From Lutibacter citreus (GTDB lineage Bacteria; Bacteroidota; Bacteroidia; Flavobacteriales; Flavobacteriaceae): a DNA stretch of 64,000 nucleotides. The first letter of the stretch is position 1; each line of letters starts with the position of its first letter. Below the pieces are notes generated by a model that was given only the letters and a program-made list of their open reading frames with translations, searched no databases and was not told the DNA's origin. The stretch is from the NCBI RefSeq assembly GCF_003260195.1, contig NZ_QEIH01000004.1, positions 434,001 to 498,000 of the forward strand, given 5' to 3'. Positions 1 to 9,025 of this stretch are shown in pieces. Made by a program: the position numbers and the translations under genes.

Positions 1-290
1 GAACTTCAAGTTTATTCGCAATGACTTCAAATCCAGATTTAGTAAAAAAAGAAATTAGAACAGAAATTATTAATTTATTAAAAACTCCAGATTTTCAAGT
101 TGATAAAGAAATTAATATTTTAATGACATTTACTTTTAGTTCAGAAGGAAAAATAATAGTTTTAGATGTAAATACTAAAAACAATGATGTGCTAAATTAT
201 ATTAGAAAAAACATCAATCACAAAAAAATAAATAACGCAAGTATAACTGGTAAAAAATATATTATGCCTTTAAAATTAAAAGCTTCATAA
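1..290 (+). CDS. Small secreted protein, 5' end outside the window
   Basis: The frame is already open at the left edge (it reads T-S-S-L-F-A before the first visible Met at 21), and that stretch looks like the end of a Sec signal peptide, so the true start probably lies upstream. About 89 residues follow, with an alternating strand/helix pattern (ILMTFTFSSEGKIIVLDV, then a basic YIRKNINHKKI segment). This resembles the small TonB-C-terminal-like secreted proteins common in Flavobacteriaceae; that family link is from memory and not certain. It ends just before a strong terminator and has no visible link to the polysaccharide locus. Function unknown. Confidence 0.65.
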   Translation, partial: TSSLFAMTSNPDLVKKEIRTEIINLLKTPDFQVDKEINILMTFTFSSEGKIIVLDVNTKNNDVLNYIRKNINHKKINNASITGKKYIMPLKLKAS

Positions 291-310
291 TATAATATTT
301 GAAATAATAA

Positions 311-345
311 AAAAGCTCAAACTAATAAGTTTGAGCTTTTTTTTG
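311..345. terminator. Bidirectional intrinsic terminator
   Basis: An 11-bp perfect stem (AAGCTCAAACT / AGTTTGAGCTT) with a 4-nt AATA loop is followed by T8 on the plus strand and preceded by an A-rich tract that acts as a U-run on the minus strand. It sits between two convergent genes and can stop both. Confidence 0.85.
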
Positions 346-388
346 ATAGCAAAAAACGCTATCTATTAATAGACAATATTTTTCAATT

Positions 389-2029
389 TTAGTATAATTC
401 CTCGTAATATTGAGTAGCCATTCTAGCGCTTGTAAATTCAGGAATTGTATCATCTATACCTTTAAAAACAATTTCCTGCCATTTTTTAGGCTTATCGTAA
501 TAAGTTGGTAAAACCTTATTTTCTAGAATGTCGTATAAGTTTGCACAATCTTTTTCGTCTTGTTCCCAAACAGGTAATTTGTAATCTACTTCTGGAAGTA
601 CAAAACAATTTTCTCCATTTTTTTCAAATTCAGGAATCCAACCATCATTAATAGATACATTTACTGAACCATTAAATGCAGCTGTCATACCACTTGTTCC
701 TGAAGCTTCACGAGTAATTCTTGGTGTGTTTAACCAAATATCTGATCCACATTTTAATTTTCTTGATAAATCCATTTCATACCCTACTAAAACTGCTAAA
801 TTTTTAGAGTTTTTAGAGAAATTTACTAAATGATTAAAAACCTCAATAGCTTGATAATCTTTAGGATATGGTTTTCCAGCCCATATAATTTGTACTGGAT
901 ATTTTTCGTTTGACAATAATTTTTCAAAACGCTTTAAATCATATAAGAACATATCAGCTCTTTTATACCCTGCAAAACGTCTTGCCCAAACTAAAGTTAT
1001 TACATTTGGATCAAATATTTTTTTAGTTTGATTTAAAACTTCACTAAACAATTCTTGTTTAAGTACAGTTTTTCTCTCTCTAAATTTCTTTGCACTTTTC
1101 TTTTTCCAAGCTTTTTTAATTTCTTCATCTTGCCAGAAAGATTGGTTTTGCGCATTTGTGATAGGAATAATTTCACTAATACCTTCATAACCTTTCCACA
1201 TATCATTAGAAACTATGGCATGCAATTTAGATACAGCATTTGCTTTTTTAGCCATACGCAACGCAGAAACGGTATAGTTTATAAGACCATCGTTCACCAT
1301 TTCTTTTCTTAATTCATCTTCTGAATAATTTCTTCCAAAAAACCCACATCTATTTAAAAGACGACCATCATGTTCTTCATTTCCAGCCTTTTCAGGTGTA
1401 TGAGTTGTAAAAACCATTTGATCTTTTGTTACTCCTTTATCTCTTAAATAATAAAATGCAGGTAAAGCGTGACCTTCGTTTAAATGGTAAACATCAGCAT
1501 CTCCTAAAGCTTCAACAACTTTAGCTCCACCAACACCTAAAATAATACTTTGAGAAATTCTAGTAAGTTCATTAGAATCATATAAATGATTTGTAATTGT
1601 TTTAGATAAGTGGTCATTTCCCTCTACATCAGTACTTAGCAAATACATTGGCACACAACCAAATATTTCAGGTTTTAAAATATATACTTTTACTTTAACA
1701 CCTGGGTTATCGTGTATTGGAACTTCTACTTCAATTCCTGTATCTTCTAAAAAATTATATGTTTTCTCAATATAATCAGCACGTAAAGTTTGATCTTCAT
1801 TTCTTGCTTGGTCATAGTATCCGTATTTCCAAAGCATTCCAATACCAATCATATTTTGCTTTAATTCAAATGCAGAACGCATATGAGAACCTGCTAAAAA
1901 CCCTAATCCTCCCGAATAAATTTTCAAAGCTTGGTGAATTCCAAATTCCATACTAAAGTATGCAACTTTTTTATCAAACTTTTTGTTAATTTTATACGGA
2001 TGATGCCATTTACTGTATATATTCTCCAT
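389..2029 (-). CDS. Alpha-glucan phosphorylase-like protein (GT35), PLP lysine replaced
   Basis: This 546-residue protein matches the short alpha-glucan phosphorylase class (GT35, about 550 aa versus about 800 for the long class). Family features are AYFSMEFG near the N-terminus, YHLNEGHALPA (about 181-191), VWARRFAGYKR (347-357) and EASGTSGM (441-448). Active members phosphorolyse glycogen or starch to glucose-1-phosphate using pyridoxal phosphate bound to a lysine right after the EASGT-x-x-M motif. Here that residue is Thr449, so PLP attachment by the normal Schiff base is not possible if the alignment holds. It may be inactive, regulatory, or a clade with different chemistry. There is no signal peptide, so it is cytoplasmic. 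It stands alone with its own promoter-like element and looks like core glycogen metabolism, not part of the galactan locus. Confidence 0.85.
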   Translation of the reverse strand: MENIYSKWHHPYKINKKFDKKVAYFSMEFGIHQALKIYSGGLGFLAGSHMRSAFELKQNMIGIGMLWKYGYYDQARNEDQTLRADYIEKTYNFLEDTGIEVEVPIHDNPGVKVKVYILKPEIFGCVPMYLLSTDVEGNDHLSKTITNHLYDSNELTRISQSIILGVGGAKVVEALGDADVYHLNEGHALPAFYYLRDKGVTKDQMVFTTHTPEKAGNEEHDGRLLNRCGFFGRNYSEDELRKEMVNDGLINYTVSALRMAKKANAVSKLHAIVSNDMWKGYEGISEIIPITNAQNQSFWQDEEIKKAWKKKSAKKFRERKTVLKQELFSEVLNQTKKIFDPNVITLVWARRFAGYKRADMFLYDLKRFEKLLSNEKYPVQIIWAGKPYPKDYQAIEVFNHLVNFSKNSKNLAVLVGYEMDLSRKLKCGSDIWLNTPRITREASGTSGMTAAFNGSVNVSINDGWIPEFEKNGENCFVLPEVDYKLPVWEQDEKDCANLYDILENKVLPTYYDKPKKWQEIVFKGIDDTIPEFTSARMATQYYEELY

Positions 2030-2057
2030 TTAATTTTGGATGTTTTAAAATTTATGC

Positions 2058-2065
2058 CAAATTTA
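2058..2065 (-). promoter_or_regulatory. Bacteroidota -7 element for the phosphorylase gene
   Basis: On the minus strand the sequence reads TAAATTTG, a perfect match to TAnnTTTG, 28 bp before the phosphorylase start codon. No clear -33 TTTG is present. Confidence 0.4.
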
Positions 2066-2207
2066 GTTTTTTACCCACTCTAAAATATATTCTATATTAA
2101 CATATTACGATTTACAAATAACTAAAAAATGTGATTAAACTCCTTTTAATGTGAAAATAGAACAATTAATTAGTGCTATTTAATTCAAATATAATTTTTA
2201 GAAATAT

Positions 2208-3113
2208 CTATTTCTGAAGCAGAATATACATAGCTTCTGCAAATTTTTCACCAAAATCAATATAGCCTTCGCTATTATAATGCCATTTATCTGTATAATT
2301 ATAATTTTTTGTTGATCTAATTATTGCCGCATTTGTATCTGTTTTTGCATATTTTTCCTGTGCGTATTGAATTAGCTCTCCACAATTCCAAACTTTACCT
2401 TGTTCATTATTTCCTGAATCTGAAATTTTACCAATTACAACTGGTAAATCATCAATTCTTAATGAAGCTCTTATTAACCCCATAAGCCGAACTAAATTAC
2501 CATAATATTCATTGGCTATTTCTTCATTTTTAGCATCGCTTTCGCCTTGCATCCAAACAATTCCTGATGGCAATAAATAATCTTCTTTTCCATCATTATT
2601 AATGTCTTTTACACTAAAAGCTGTATTAATTGTTTTTAAATAATAATCATATTGATTTCCTCCTACACCTATATAATCGGGATCCCACGTTTTACCTTTT
2701 GAACCTTTTAAATGAATAGATGAACCTCCTCTTGAATATTTAATAATTGCTATTTTTTGATTTGGATATAATTCTTGCATTTTTTTAGAAAATGATAATT
2801 CTACTCCAAAACGATCAGAAAGTTTGTTGTTCTTTCCATCTGAAGAAAAACGAACTCCATGACCTGGTTTTAAAACTTCCCACTTCCCTAGGCCTCCATT
2901 TGGCTGGGCATCATCTACAGGGTTTCCGTGAAAAATATAAACATCTTTCATTGCTTTTTGTTGCGATTTTGAAAGGTCTTTATTATACCCATGACCATCC
3001 ATATTGGATTGACCTCCTAAGTAAAAAACTCTTATGGTATCTAATTTTGTGCTTTGACTAATTCCAACTAACGGAACTATTAAAAACATTACTATTACTA
3101 ATTTAAATCTCAT
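2208..3113 (-). CDS. Secreted SGNH carbohydrate esterase, sialate-O-acetylesterase-like
   Basis: A 301-residue protein with a signal peptide (cleavage near GISQS). It shows SGNH/SASA-type blocks: GGQSNMDGHG (nucleophile Ser about residue 36), GGSS, WMQGESD and a C-terminal DKWHYNSEG with the catalytic His. Proteins of this fold (PF03629, related to CE6) remove O-acetyl groups from sugars. It lies 12 bp downstream of the GH127 gene and is almost certainly co-transcribed with it, so it may deacetylate an oligosaccharide from the same glycan. The acyl group and sugar cannot be read from sequence. It ends about 180 bp before the phosphorylase gene. Confidence 0.82.
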   Translation of the reverse strand: MRFKLVIVMFLIVPLVGISQSTKLDTIRVFYLGGQSNMDGHGYNKDLSKSQQKAMKDVYIFHGNPVDDAQPNGGLGKWEVLKPGHGVRFSSDGKNNKLSDRFGVELSFSKKMQELYPNQKIAIIKYSRGGSSIHLKGSKGKTWDPDYIGVGGNQYDYYLKTINTAFSVKDINNDGKEDYLLPSGIVWMQGESDAKNEEIANEYYGNLVRLMGLIRASLRIDDLPVVIGKISDSGNNEQGKVWNCGELIQYAQEKYAKTDTNAAIIRSTKNYNYTDKWHYNSEGYIDFGEKFAEAMYILLQK

Positions 3114-3125
3114 CTTAAAATTATT

Positions 3126-5096
3126 TTATTTTACTAACGGAAAAATTGTCATACGTAAATAAGTACTTCCAAGAGGAACCAATTCAATTGTTTCTTCAAC
3201 AGAACCTAGTTCTATGTTATTTGGATAAACAGATAAATGCTTTGTACCTTCTAATTTCCAATTTTTTACTTTTACAGCCTTCACCTTTAATTTTGTTTGA
3301 GCATTATTTGTATACCAAGGATAATTGGAATTTTCACTTTTAGAAACTTCAATTGAATTTTCTAAATTATTCTCATCTAATTTTAATGCATAATTCCAAT
3401 CGCTTTGCGGATACATAAATTTATTTGGAAATTCACTCGCTAAGGAATTTCCAATAAAACTGAAATTTATTTCTTTAGATTTAACAGGGAGCGAATACAC
3501 TAAAGGGCCTCTTTCAATAGCCACTCCATCATTATTTTCACCCCATTGTGTAGCTTTTAAATGCATTGGAAGATTTAACTCAACAATATCATTGTTTTTA
3601 AAATTTCGTTCCAATTTCACAAATCCTTTTTCAATAGTAAACTTTTTTAGCTGTTTTCCGTTTACCAGAATTTTTGGATTTGCACACCAAGCCGGAATCC
3701 TTAAATAAAACGGAAACTTTACTTTATTTTCTAATTTTAAGGTGAATTTAATGTCTTCTGAAAAAGGATAATTTGTTTCTTCTACTATTTGAATTGCTTT
3801 ATTATTAATTGTAGTGCTTATTGTTGAGGCTCCATACAAAGCGGCTACAACACCTCCTGTTTCAGTATCATTTAACCACATTCTACCTGCATAAACCGGC
3901 ATCATTCTTTCAATATTCCCTGTACAGCATTCAGTATCGTGACCCGTTTTGTAACTCATTCTACCAAGTGCCATTCCTCCCCAATTCAGGTCAATGTTAA
4001 ACTGACTAGTTTCATCAGCAGCTACTGGTTGATTTGGTGCTGAATAATATTGATGTGCTTTAAAATCTTTATCCAAAGCTCCTAACCCTGCATTAAAAAT
4101 TGAGCGTTCAATAATATCTGCCCATTTCCCATCTCTTGTAGCCATTAATAAATATCCAGATGACCAACTTAAATCAATAATATCACAAGTTTCGTGAGCC
4201 ATAGCAACTCCTTTTCCGCTTAAATGCTCAACAGAACTTGGGCAACCATCAACAAGCATATGATGCTTTTTTAACTTATCTAACCCATTAATAGACGCTT
4301 TTAAATATTCATCATTCCCCGTATGCATATATAAAATAGCAGGAATTTTAACCTGTTCACAAAATGAAACTCCGTGACCACTTGGGATTTTATCAGACAA
4401 TAAACTACTTAATACTTTTGAAGGTTTTTTATCCATTTTTTCGTTACCATATTCACCTCCTTGATTAGTGCCAAGATTATTATTAAAGCTATTTTTAGCT
4501 AGCTGTAATAATCGTTTGTCATTTGTTTGTTGATACAACCACAAAATTTGTTCAATACTTAACAAGCCTCTACCTTCATTAAATAATCTTTTCTTCTGAA
4601 GAAAATGCGCAGTTAACTTATCTAATATCTTAGGGTTTTTAGTTACATTATATTCAGCCATTATAGCTCTAAAAAAAACCGTTCTACTCCAATCATCAGT
4701 ATCATTAAACCCAATAATCCCTTCATTATTTACATTAGAAAGTGTGAAATTGATATTCTTCTCTGCCTTTTTAATTAGTAAAGAATCATTTACTAAATAA
4801 CCAGCTCTTAAGATACCATCAACATAATAGCCAGTTTGTTCATAAGGCCACCACTCCATCCCTGGATGACCTTCTGGAATACGTATATCTTCCATCCACA
4901 TTTTTGTATTAAATGGATATCCAGAAATTGACGGGTTTCCTCCTAAACCTTTTGCTTGTTTTTGTAAAAACTCTTGAATCCACCCTTGTGGTGAAATACT
5001 AGTTAATGGGAACTCAGAACATTTTGCATATTCCTGAGCTGTACTAAATTGAACTGTTAAAAGAAATAAACTGAATGCGATAAATAGCTTTTTCAT
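3126..5096 (-). CDS. Secreted GH127-family glycosidase
   Basis: 656 residues with a Sec signal (cleavage after FSTA, about residue 20). The (alpha/alpha)6-barrel GH127 (formerly DUF1680) pattern includes WWPYEQTGYYVDG, WSSGYL, and the zinc-site motifs HETC (Glu302, Cys304) and ECC (Cys390, Cys391), which correspond to the E-x-C and C-C ligands of beta-L-arabinofuranosidase HypBA1. In marine flavobacteria, GH127 relatives act as alpha-1,3-(3,6-anhydro)-D-galactosidases in carrageenan breakdown; with sulfatases and GH16 nearby that is the favoured role, but arabinofuranosidase is not excluded. First gene of a two-gene unit with the SGNH esterase; its own promoter-like element lies upstream, after a terminator that ends the preceding sulfatase unit. 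Confidence 0.85.
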   Translation of the reverse strand: MKKLFIAFSLFLLTVQFSTAQEYAKCSEFPLTSISPQGWIQEFLQKQAKGLGGNPSISGYPFNTKMWMEDIRIPEGHPGMEWWPYEQTGYYVDGILRAGYLVNDSLLIKKAEKNINFTLSNVNNEGIIGFNDTDDWSRTVFFRAIMAEYNVTKNPKILDKLTAHFLQKKRLFNEGRGLLSIEQILWLYQQTNDKRLLQLAKNSFNNNLGTNQGGEYGNEKMDKKPSKVLSSLLSDKIPSGHGVSFCEQVKIPAILYMHTGNDEYLKASINGLDKLKKHHMLVDGCPSSVEHLSGKGVAMAHETCDIIDLSWSSGYLLMATRDGKWADIIERSIFNAGLGALDKDFKAHQYYSAPNQPVAADETSQFNIDLNWGGMALGRMSYKTGHDTECCTGNIERMMPVYAGRMWLNDTETGGVVAALYGASTISTTINNKAIQIVEETNYPFSEDIKFTLKLENKVKFPFYLRIPAWCANPKILVNGKQLKKFTIEKGFVKLERNFKNNDIVELNLPMHLKATQWGENNDGVAIERGPLVYSLPVKSKEINFSFIGNSLASEFPNKFMYPQSDWNYALKLDENNLENSIEVSKSENSNYPWYTNNAQTKLKVKAVKVKNWKLEGTKHLSVYPNNIELGSVEETIELVPLGSTYLRMTIFPLVK

Positions 5097-5122
5097 TATT
5101 GAGTATTAGTTTAGTTGAAATT

Positions 5123-5130
5123 CAAATTTA
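5123..5130 (-). promoter_or_regulatory. Candidate -7 element for the GH127-esterase unit
   Basis: The minus strand reads TAAATTTG (TAnnTTTG) 26 bp before the GH127 start codon. A TTTG lies about 25 bp further upstream, a little farther than the usual -33 spacing. Confidence 0.35.
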
Positions 5131-5215
5131 TAACTAAACATTTTAATTAAATTATCAAATGACTTAGAAACTATCATAAATGTTTTTTTATTAAAAATAT
5201 TCAACATTTAAACAT

Positions 5216-5256
5216 AAAAAAACTCTAAAAAGCATCTTTTAAAATACCTTTTAGAG
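5216..5256 (-). terminator. Intrinsic terminator after the sulfatase pair
   Basis: On the minus strand an imperfect hairpin (CTCTAAAA ... TTTTAGAG) is followed by a run of seven T. It lies just after the stop codon of the sulfatase at 5284-6933 and separates that unit from the GH127 gene. Confidence 0.65.
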
Positions 5257-5283
5257 CTCAAACTCTAACCAAACTTAATTTAT

Positions 5284-6933
5284 TTAATGCTTTTTCTTCT
5301 TCTTTTTCTTAACCCAACTTTTTTCTTTCTTTTTAGGTAAAACTGCTCCAGGCTCTAATGGTCCATTAGGTGCCGTCGCGAACAAATCAAACCTTGGTAA
5401 TATTTTGGTCAATTCATTTTTTTCCTTTTTAAGATCTTCGGAAACTGTTTTCCAATCTTTAATTTGATTAAAACTTATTAAATCTGAAGGTGTTTCACTT
5501 ACATCAAACCATTTGTTAGTTCCATCTTTCAAAACCTTTTTACCTCTAATTAATTGCGTACCTGATTTGTAAGCATAAATCCATTTTCTATGCTCTTTTT
5601 TATCTGTTGTTAAATAAGGCCAAAAGCTTTCACCATTAATTTCATAATCTTCAGGAATTTCAACTCCAACAATTTCAGTAATAGTTGGTAACACATCTGA
5701 AATATTTAACAGAATATCTTGTTCTCCTTTTTTTGTGAAATTAAATCCAGGTGCATATACAATAAATGGTACGTGCACTCCTTTTTGAACCGCATTGCTA
5801 TTTTTACCATAGCCGCTAGTACCATTATCCGCACAGAAAACAAGAATAGTATTATCTTCAATTTTAAGTTCTTTCATTTTTTCCAAATACAAAGAAACTT
5901 GGTAATCTAAATAATTTAAATGATTGTGTATTCCTGGTTTTGTAACTGTACCGTTTAAATTGTACTTACCATTACTACCCTTTATTTTTGGATCTGTTCT
6001 CTTATACTTTCCGTTTTTATAAGTTACAATAGGTGTACCTGGCCATTTGTTTTTTTCCGTAGGATTTAAAAAATCGAAAGCATCGTGACCTAAATGTGAT
6101 GTATGATATAAAAAGAAAGGTTCGTCTTTTTTCACTTTTCTTTCCATAAAATCAAATGCAAAATCTAATTCTACATCTGGTCCAAATGTATTTACACCGT
6201 ATTCTTTTTTAGATTTTGCTGTATTTGGCCACCATTCATATTTTTTTGATGAAGTAGGATGATTCATTAACATTACGTGAGGTTTCCAATACCAACTAGA
6301 TTGCGGATACATTACAACTTCTTTTCCACTATCTTTATTTATAACAAACTTTTTACCATCTTTTTTAACTTGCTCTACTTCAAAATTTGTATAAGGATTT
6401 ACTCCTGCCAAAGTTGTACTTCCCGCTGTAAAAACCCCTTCTTCAAATCCATATTGATCTAAATCATCATTTCTCATTTGCGTTTTTCCAACCCAAAAAG
6501 TTTTATAACCACCTTCTTGAGCAATATGCCCAATTAATTTTGGAGAACTTTTAAATAAAGGAAATGTTGCTGTTTTCTTTTTTCCTACTGAATATCTTCC
6601 AATATCACTATTTGCCCACCATTTATGAATATGTGCATATCTACCAGTCATCATCATTGCTCTACTTGGCGAACATACAACTGCCGCCCAAGCTGTTTTT
6701 ATATACACACCTTCATTTGCTAAATTATCTAAAACTGGTGTTTTAGCTCTAAACTGCATATCTTGAGTGTTTCCTCCTTCTGGCGGACTCCAAGTATCTG
6801 ATTTATAAATTGGTAATTCACGTGCGCTAATATCATCTGCATAAATTAAAATGATATTTGGTTTTTTATTTTTTTGCGCTAAAACCGAAAAAGAAATAGC
6901 AAATATTAAAATGAACTGAATGTACTTAAACAT
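5284..6933 (-). CDS. Secreted S1-type sulfatase
   Basis: 549 residues, signal peptide ending about residue 20 (SVLAQ). Type I (formylglycine) sulfatase: metal-binding ADD at 32-34, and the maturation signature VCSPSRAMMMTGR with Cys87 to be converted to formylglycine and Arg91; KTQMRN, HTSHLGHD and FCADNGT follow as later active-site segments. It hydrolyses a sulfate ester, probably on a galactan. It is closely similar to the sulfatase at 13560-15197 (same ADDISARE, WWPNTA and HLGH segments), so the two are paralogues with possibly distinct positional specificity. The C-terminus is extremely lysine-rich. Second gene of a two-sulfatase unit, 35 bp after the first; a terminator follows. Confidence 0.92.
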   Translation of the reverse strand: MFKYIQFILIFAISFSVLAQKNKKPNIILIYADDISARELPIYKSDTWSPPEGGNTQDMQFRAKTPVLDNLANEGVYIKTAWAAVVCSPSRAMMMTGRYAHIHKWWANSDIGRYSVGKKKTATFPLFKSSPKLIGHIAQEGGYKTFWVGKTQMRNDDLDQYGFEEGVFTAGSTTLAGVNPYTNFEVEQVKKDGKKFVINKDSGKEVVMYPQSSWYWKPHVMLMNHPTSSKKYEWWPNTAKSKKEYGVNTFGPDVELDFAFDFMERKVKKDEPFFLYHTSHLGHDAFDFLNPTEKNKWPGTPIVTYKNGKYKRTDPKIKGSNGKYNLNGTVTKPGIHNHLNYLDYQVSLYLEKMKELKIEDNTILVFCADNGTSGYGKNSNAVQKGVHVPFIVYAPGFNFTKKGEQDILLNISDVLPTITEIVGVEIPEDYEINGESFWPYLTTDKKEHRKWIYAYKSGTQLIRGKKVLKDGTNKWFDVSETPSDLISFNQIKDWKTVSEDLKKEKNELTKILPRFDLFATAPNGPLEPGAVLPKKKEKSWVKKKKKKKH

Positions 6934-6968
6934 AGTTTTATAAATTTATTAATTGTTTAATTCTCTAT

Positions 6969-8810
6969 TTAATTTATTGGTATTATATTTTTTGGAATAT
7001 TAATTTTTTTATCATCGGCTCCTAATGCAAAGTCAGATTTATTATAATCATTTTGTTTCGCCCAATTACTTTCAATTCTTCTATCTCCTAAAGTTATATT
7101 TCCAGTTTTTTGACGAAACCAATCTGCTAATTTTTTATATCCTTTATCATTAGCAACATTGTTTCTTTCCTTTGGATCTAAACGTAAATCATACAATGCC
7201 ATTTCAACATCATCTCTTGGAGCCTCTACCCCCCATTTTATTGCTACATTTGGTTTTTGCTTGTTACTTGCTTTCTGATTACTTTCTCTATTTCGCATTG
7301 AAAAAGAAAAATCTTTAGTTCTTAAATAAGCTCTAGGACCAACTACATGGTTAAATTCACCTAACACATAATCTCTTTTTAATTTTTTATTTGTTAATAC
7401 TTCAGCTAAATCATAACCATCTAAAAAATCAAATTCTGGTTTAGACAAATCCGCTCCACCGGCAGCAATAATTGTTGGCATAATATCTACATATTCTGTA
7501 AATCCTTCATAAACTATTCCTGCTTTAAACTTCTTTTTATCTGATGAAACTATAATTGCTGTAGTATGATTTGTTAGTTCCCAAGGTGAAAACTTAGCTT
7601 CAATTCCTTGTTCTCCTAATTGCCAACCGTGATCTCCACACACATAAAATATTAAATACTCTTGGTTATTTTTTTTACTATACGATTTAAACTCCTTGAT
7701 AGCCATTCCTATTTGAACATCTCCATAAGCACAAAACGCATAGTAATCTCTAATAGCTTGTTGTTTCTCTTCATAAGTCAAATCATCAATTTTCATTTTA
7801 TCGTACAACTTCTTCAATTGAAGTGGTAACTTATCTACTTCCTTTTTATCAAACTCTGGAATTTTATACGTCTTTCCTTTAAAACGATCTCTAAATTCTT
7901 TAGGTGGCATAACTGGTGTATGCGGAAAATGATAACTTAAACTAGTGAAAATTGGCTTTTTAGTATCAGCTCCATTCATCTTTTTCCCAACAGGAGAATT
8001 ATAAGTTGCTCCTTTATTTTTTAAATAATCTAAAAATTCTCTTGTTATATTACCGTCTAGTGTTTTATTTGGAGGCATTGAGTTTACCCCTCCAATTATC
8101 AATTCAGGATTACTACGTGTGTATGCATAAAGAATATCTAATTCTTTTTCAATACTAGCTTTTATTTTTTTATCATTTAAAGATAATTTCTCTCCTCTTG
8201 GAAATGATTTATGCTCTCCATTCGGATAATAAAAATTTACACTTGAGCCTAGTTTTGTATACTTTCCATTTACTGGTCCCCATTCGGTATTATTATCCCA
8301 ATCTGTTGTATTTTTATTTTTTCTCAACTCAGTTGAATTCACATATTGCTGATAAAAATTTGTTTCACCTTTTATCGATTTTGGTGTCCAATTAAAAATG
8401 TAGTATCCTTTTTTACCAAACATTGCTGTTTGATAACCATTATCAGCCATTACTTCAGGCATTGTTTTATTAAAAAAATCAGTTTGATTGTGTGTTTTTT
8501 CAAAACCATAAATTCCAGAATGATGTGGATATTTACCCGTAATAATACTCCCTCTTGAAGGTGCACAAGCTGGTGAATTACAATAAAACTCTGTAAATAC
8601 TGTACCTTCTTTTGCTAAAGCATCTAGGTTTGGAGACTCAACATATCCCAATGCACTCTCTTTGTTACCTGTTGTAATTTCATTAAAATAACCATTAGAA
8701 TCCATCCTTTGATCATCAGTCATAATCCAAAGAATGTTAGGTTTATTTTCTTGTGCTGTTAATTTTAAACTAACAACTAAAAGGATAATTAATTTTAATA
8801 TATTCTTCAT
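6969..8810 (-). CDS. Secreted S1-type sulfatase (long form)
   Basis: The start is set at 8810 because the Met there begins a proper signal peptide (MKNILKLIILLVV...TAQ); an upstream in-frame Met would add 20 residues that do not fit. 613 residues. Metal-binding MTDDQ at 30-34 and the formylglycine motif CAPSR with Cys82. VCGDHGWQLGEQG supplies the usual downstream metal/substrate segment. At over 600 aa it is the longest sulfatase in the window, with an expanded central region, and it belongs to a different subfamily from its neighbour. Sulfate ester hydrolysis in the periplasm or outside is expected. About 215 bp of non-coding sequence precede it, presumably holding the promoter for this two-sulfatase unit. 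Confidence 0.92.
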   Translation of the reverse strand: MKNILKLIILLVVSLKLTAQENKPNILWIMTDDQRMDSNGYFNEITTGNKESALGYVESPNLDALAKEGTVFTEFYCNSPACAPSRGSIITGKYPHHSGIYGFEKTHNQTDFFNKTMPEVMADNGYQTAMFGKKGYYIFNWTPKSIKGETNFYQQYVNSTELRKNKNTTDWDNNTEWGPVNGKYTKLGSSVNFYYPNGEHKSFPRGEKLSLNDKKIKASIEKELDILYAYTRSNPELIIGGVNSMPPNKTLDGNITREFLDYLKNKGATYNSPVGKKMNGADTKKPIFTSLSYHFPHTPVMPPKEFRDRFKGKTYKIPEFDKKEVDKLPLQLKKLYDKMKIDDLTYEEKQQAIRDYYAFCAYGDVQIGMAIKEFKSYSKKNNQEYLIFYVCGDHGWQLGEQGIEAKFSPWELTNHTTAIIVSSDKKKFKAGIVYEGFTEYVDIMPTIIAAGGADLSKPEFDFLDGYDLAEVLTNKKLKRDYVLGEFNHVVGPRAYLRTKDFSFSMRNRESNQKASNKQKPNVAIKWGVEAPRDDVEMALYDLRLDPKERNNVANDKGYKKLADWFRQKTGNITLGDRRIESNWAKQNDYNKSDFALGADDKKINIPKNIIPIN

Positions 8811-9025
8811 AAATATTTCATTACTGTATATTCTAATCAAAGGATTACAATTACAATACCAAAAAAACAAAATTAAAATGAAGAACCTATATTCATATGT
8901 TTTAAATGATAAGACAAATGTCCTATTAAATTAGTGGAGATATTATGTTTTAAAAATGAGCTGTGTATATAAAAAGTATAATCAGATATTAATCGTTAAC
9001 CATTAAATATGAAGCATTTAAAACT

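Noticed and set aside
1055-1312. Plus-strand open frames inside the phosphorylase gene and similar frames opposite most other genes
   Set aside because: They lie fully inside well-supported genes on the other strand and show only low-complexity Phe/Leu/Ile/His-rich sequence with no family features, so they are shadows of coding sequence.
2200-2215. Inverted repeat AGAAATA-TC-TATTTCT at the end of the SGNH esterase gene
   Set aside because: The stem is short and AT-only and is followed by A-rich, not T-rich, sequence on the transcribed strand, so it is not a convincing terminator.
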